From Legionellaceae bacterium (GTDB lineage Bacteria > Pseudomonadota > Gammaproteobacteria > Legionellales > Legionellaceae): 6,357 nucleotides of DNA. Under the pieces are notes generated by a model. The model was not told where the DNA came from. It saw only the letters and a list, made by a program, of their open reading frames with translations, and did not search any database. The DNA is taken from positions 1 through 6,357 of the forward strand of contig JAHFRX010000089.1 in NCBI GenBank assembly GCA_023266075.1, written 5' to 3'. Shown in pieces: positions 6,205-6,357 of the stretch; positions within the stretch are counted from its first letter, which is position 1; every line of letters starts with the position of its first letter. A program made the translations under genes and the position numbers.

Positions 6205-6357
6205 ATGAAAATCGATCAAATGTTAGGACAGCAGCCTGTTATTATTGCACTCGACATCGATGCTTTGCTTTTTGATAAAATTGAGCGTGCTGCTGATGCT
6301 GGGTATTCTGTGATTGAGATTAACGGGATCGATGCCTTTATGCTGGAGCGCGTTTTG
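6205..6357 (+). CDS. Partial gene, possible TIM-barrel aldolase-like protein
   Basis: The first 51 codons are present and the reading frame runs off the window edge without a stop. The N-terminus begins MKIDQMLGQQPVI and continues with hydrophobic strand VIIALDI, a helix (LLFDKIERAADAG) and a second strand SVIEING. This beta-alpha-beta order, with P-V-I near the start and A-G-x-x-V-I-E after the first helix, recalls the start of the KDPG/KHG aldolase family (Eda: PVxxV...AGGVRVLEVT), but the family's active-site Lys lies beyond the window, so the function is not established. The ribosome binding site is weak (AAGTAAGA upstream). It lies behind the pabBA terminator, so it is probably a separate transcription unit. 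Confidence 0.6.
   Translation, partial: MKIDQMLGQQPVIIALDIDALLFDKIERAADAGYSVIEINGIDAFMLERVL

Overview
The window looks like a stretch of chromosome from an AT-leaning gammaproteobacterium. The main evidence is the first gene, a DNA polymerase III alpha subunit that follows the Escherichia coli DnaE1 type almost motif for motif, including its degenerate PHP metal sites and a QxxLF clamp-binding motif. A deep-branching group such as Legionellales/Coxiellaceae would fit the composition, the short PabB and the lineage-specific small genes, but that placement is a guess. I see no tRNA, rRNA, CRISPR, insertion sequence, phage gene or attachment site.

Layout. (1) Bases 72-3515, plus strand: dnaE, full length, start chosen at the ATG behind an AGGAG. 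(2) Bases 3517-4128, plus strand, starting one base after the dnaE stop: an unrecognised secreted protein whose mature part is two copies of a six-cysteine domain with identical cysteine spacing. (3) Bases 4130-4360, minus strand, converging on the previous gene with one base between the stops: a small charged protein with a CPTGTC motif and a Lys/Ala/Glu-rich tail. (4) A 61-base divergent gap. (5) Bases 4422-5567 and 5564-6163, plus strand: pabB and pabA, overlapping, with pabA starting at TTG. (6) A strong hairpin with a T run that begins inside the last pabA codons. (7) From 6205 to the window edge: the first 51 codons of a gene that may encode an aldolase-like TIM barrel.

How the genes fit together. 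pabB and pabA form a clear functional pair: PabA frees ammonia from glutamine and PabB uses it to turn chorismate into 4-amino-4-deoxychorismate, the p-aminobenzoate precursor for folate. dnaE has no evident functional link to the secreted gene behind it, although the spacing suggests one transcript. In E. coli dnaE is followed by accA, which is absent here.

No complete new system is evident. The most unusual item is the duplicated six-cysteine secreted protein. Second are the two uncharacterised genes placed tail to tail between dnaE and the folate pair.
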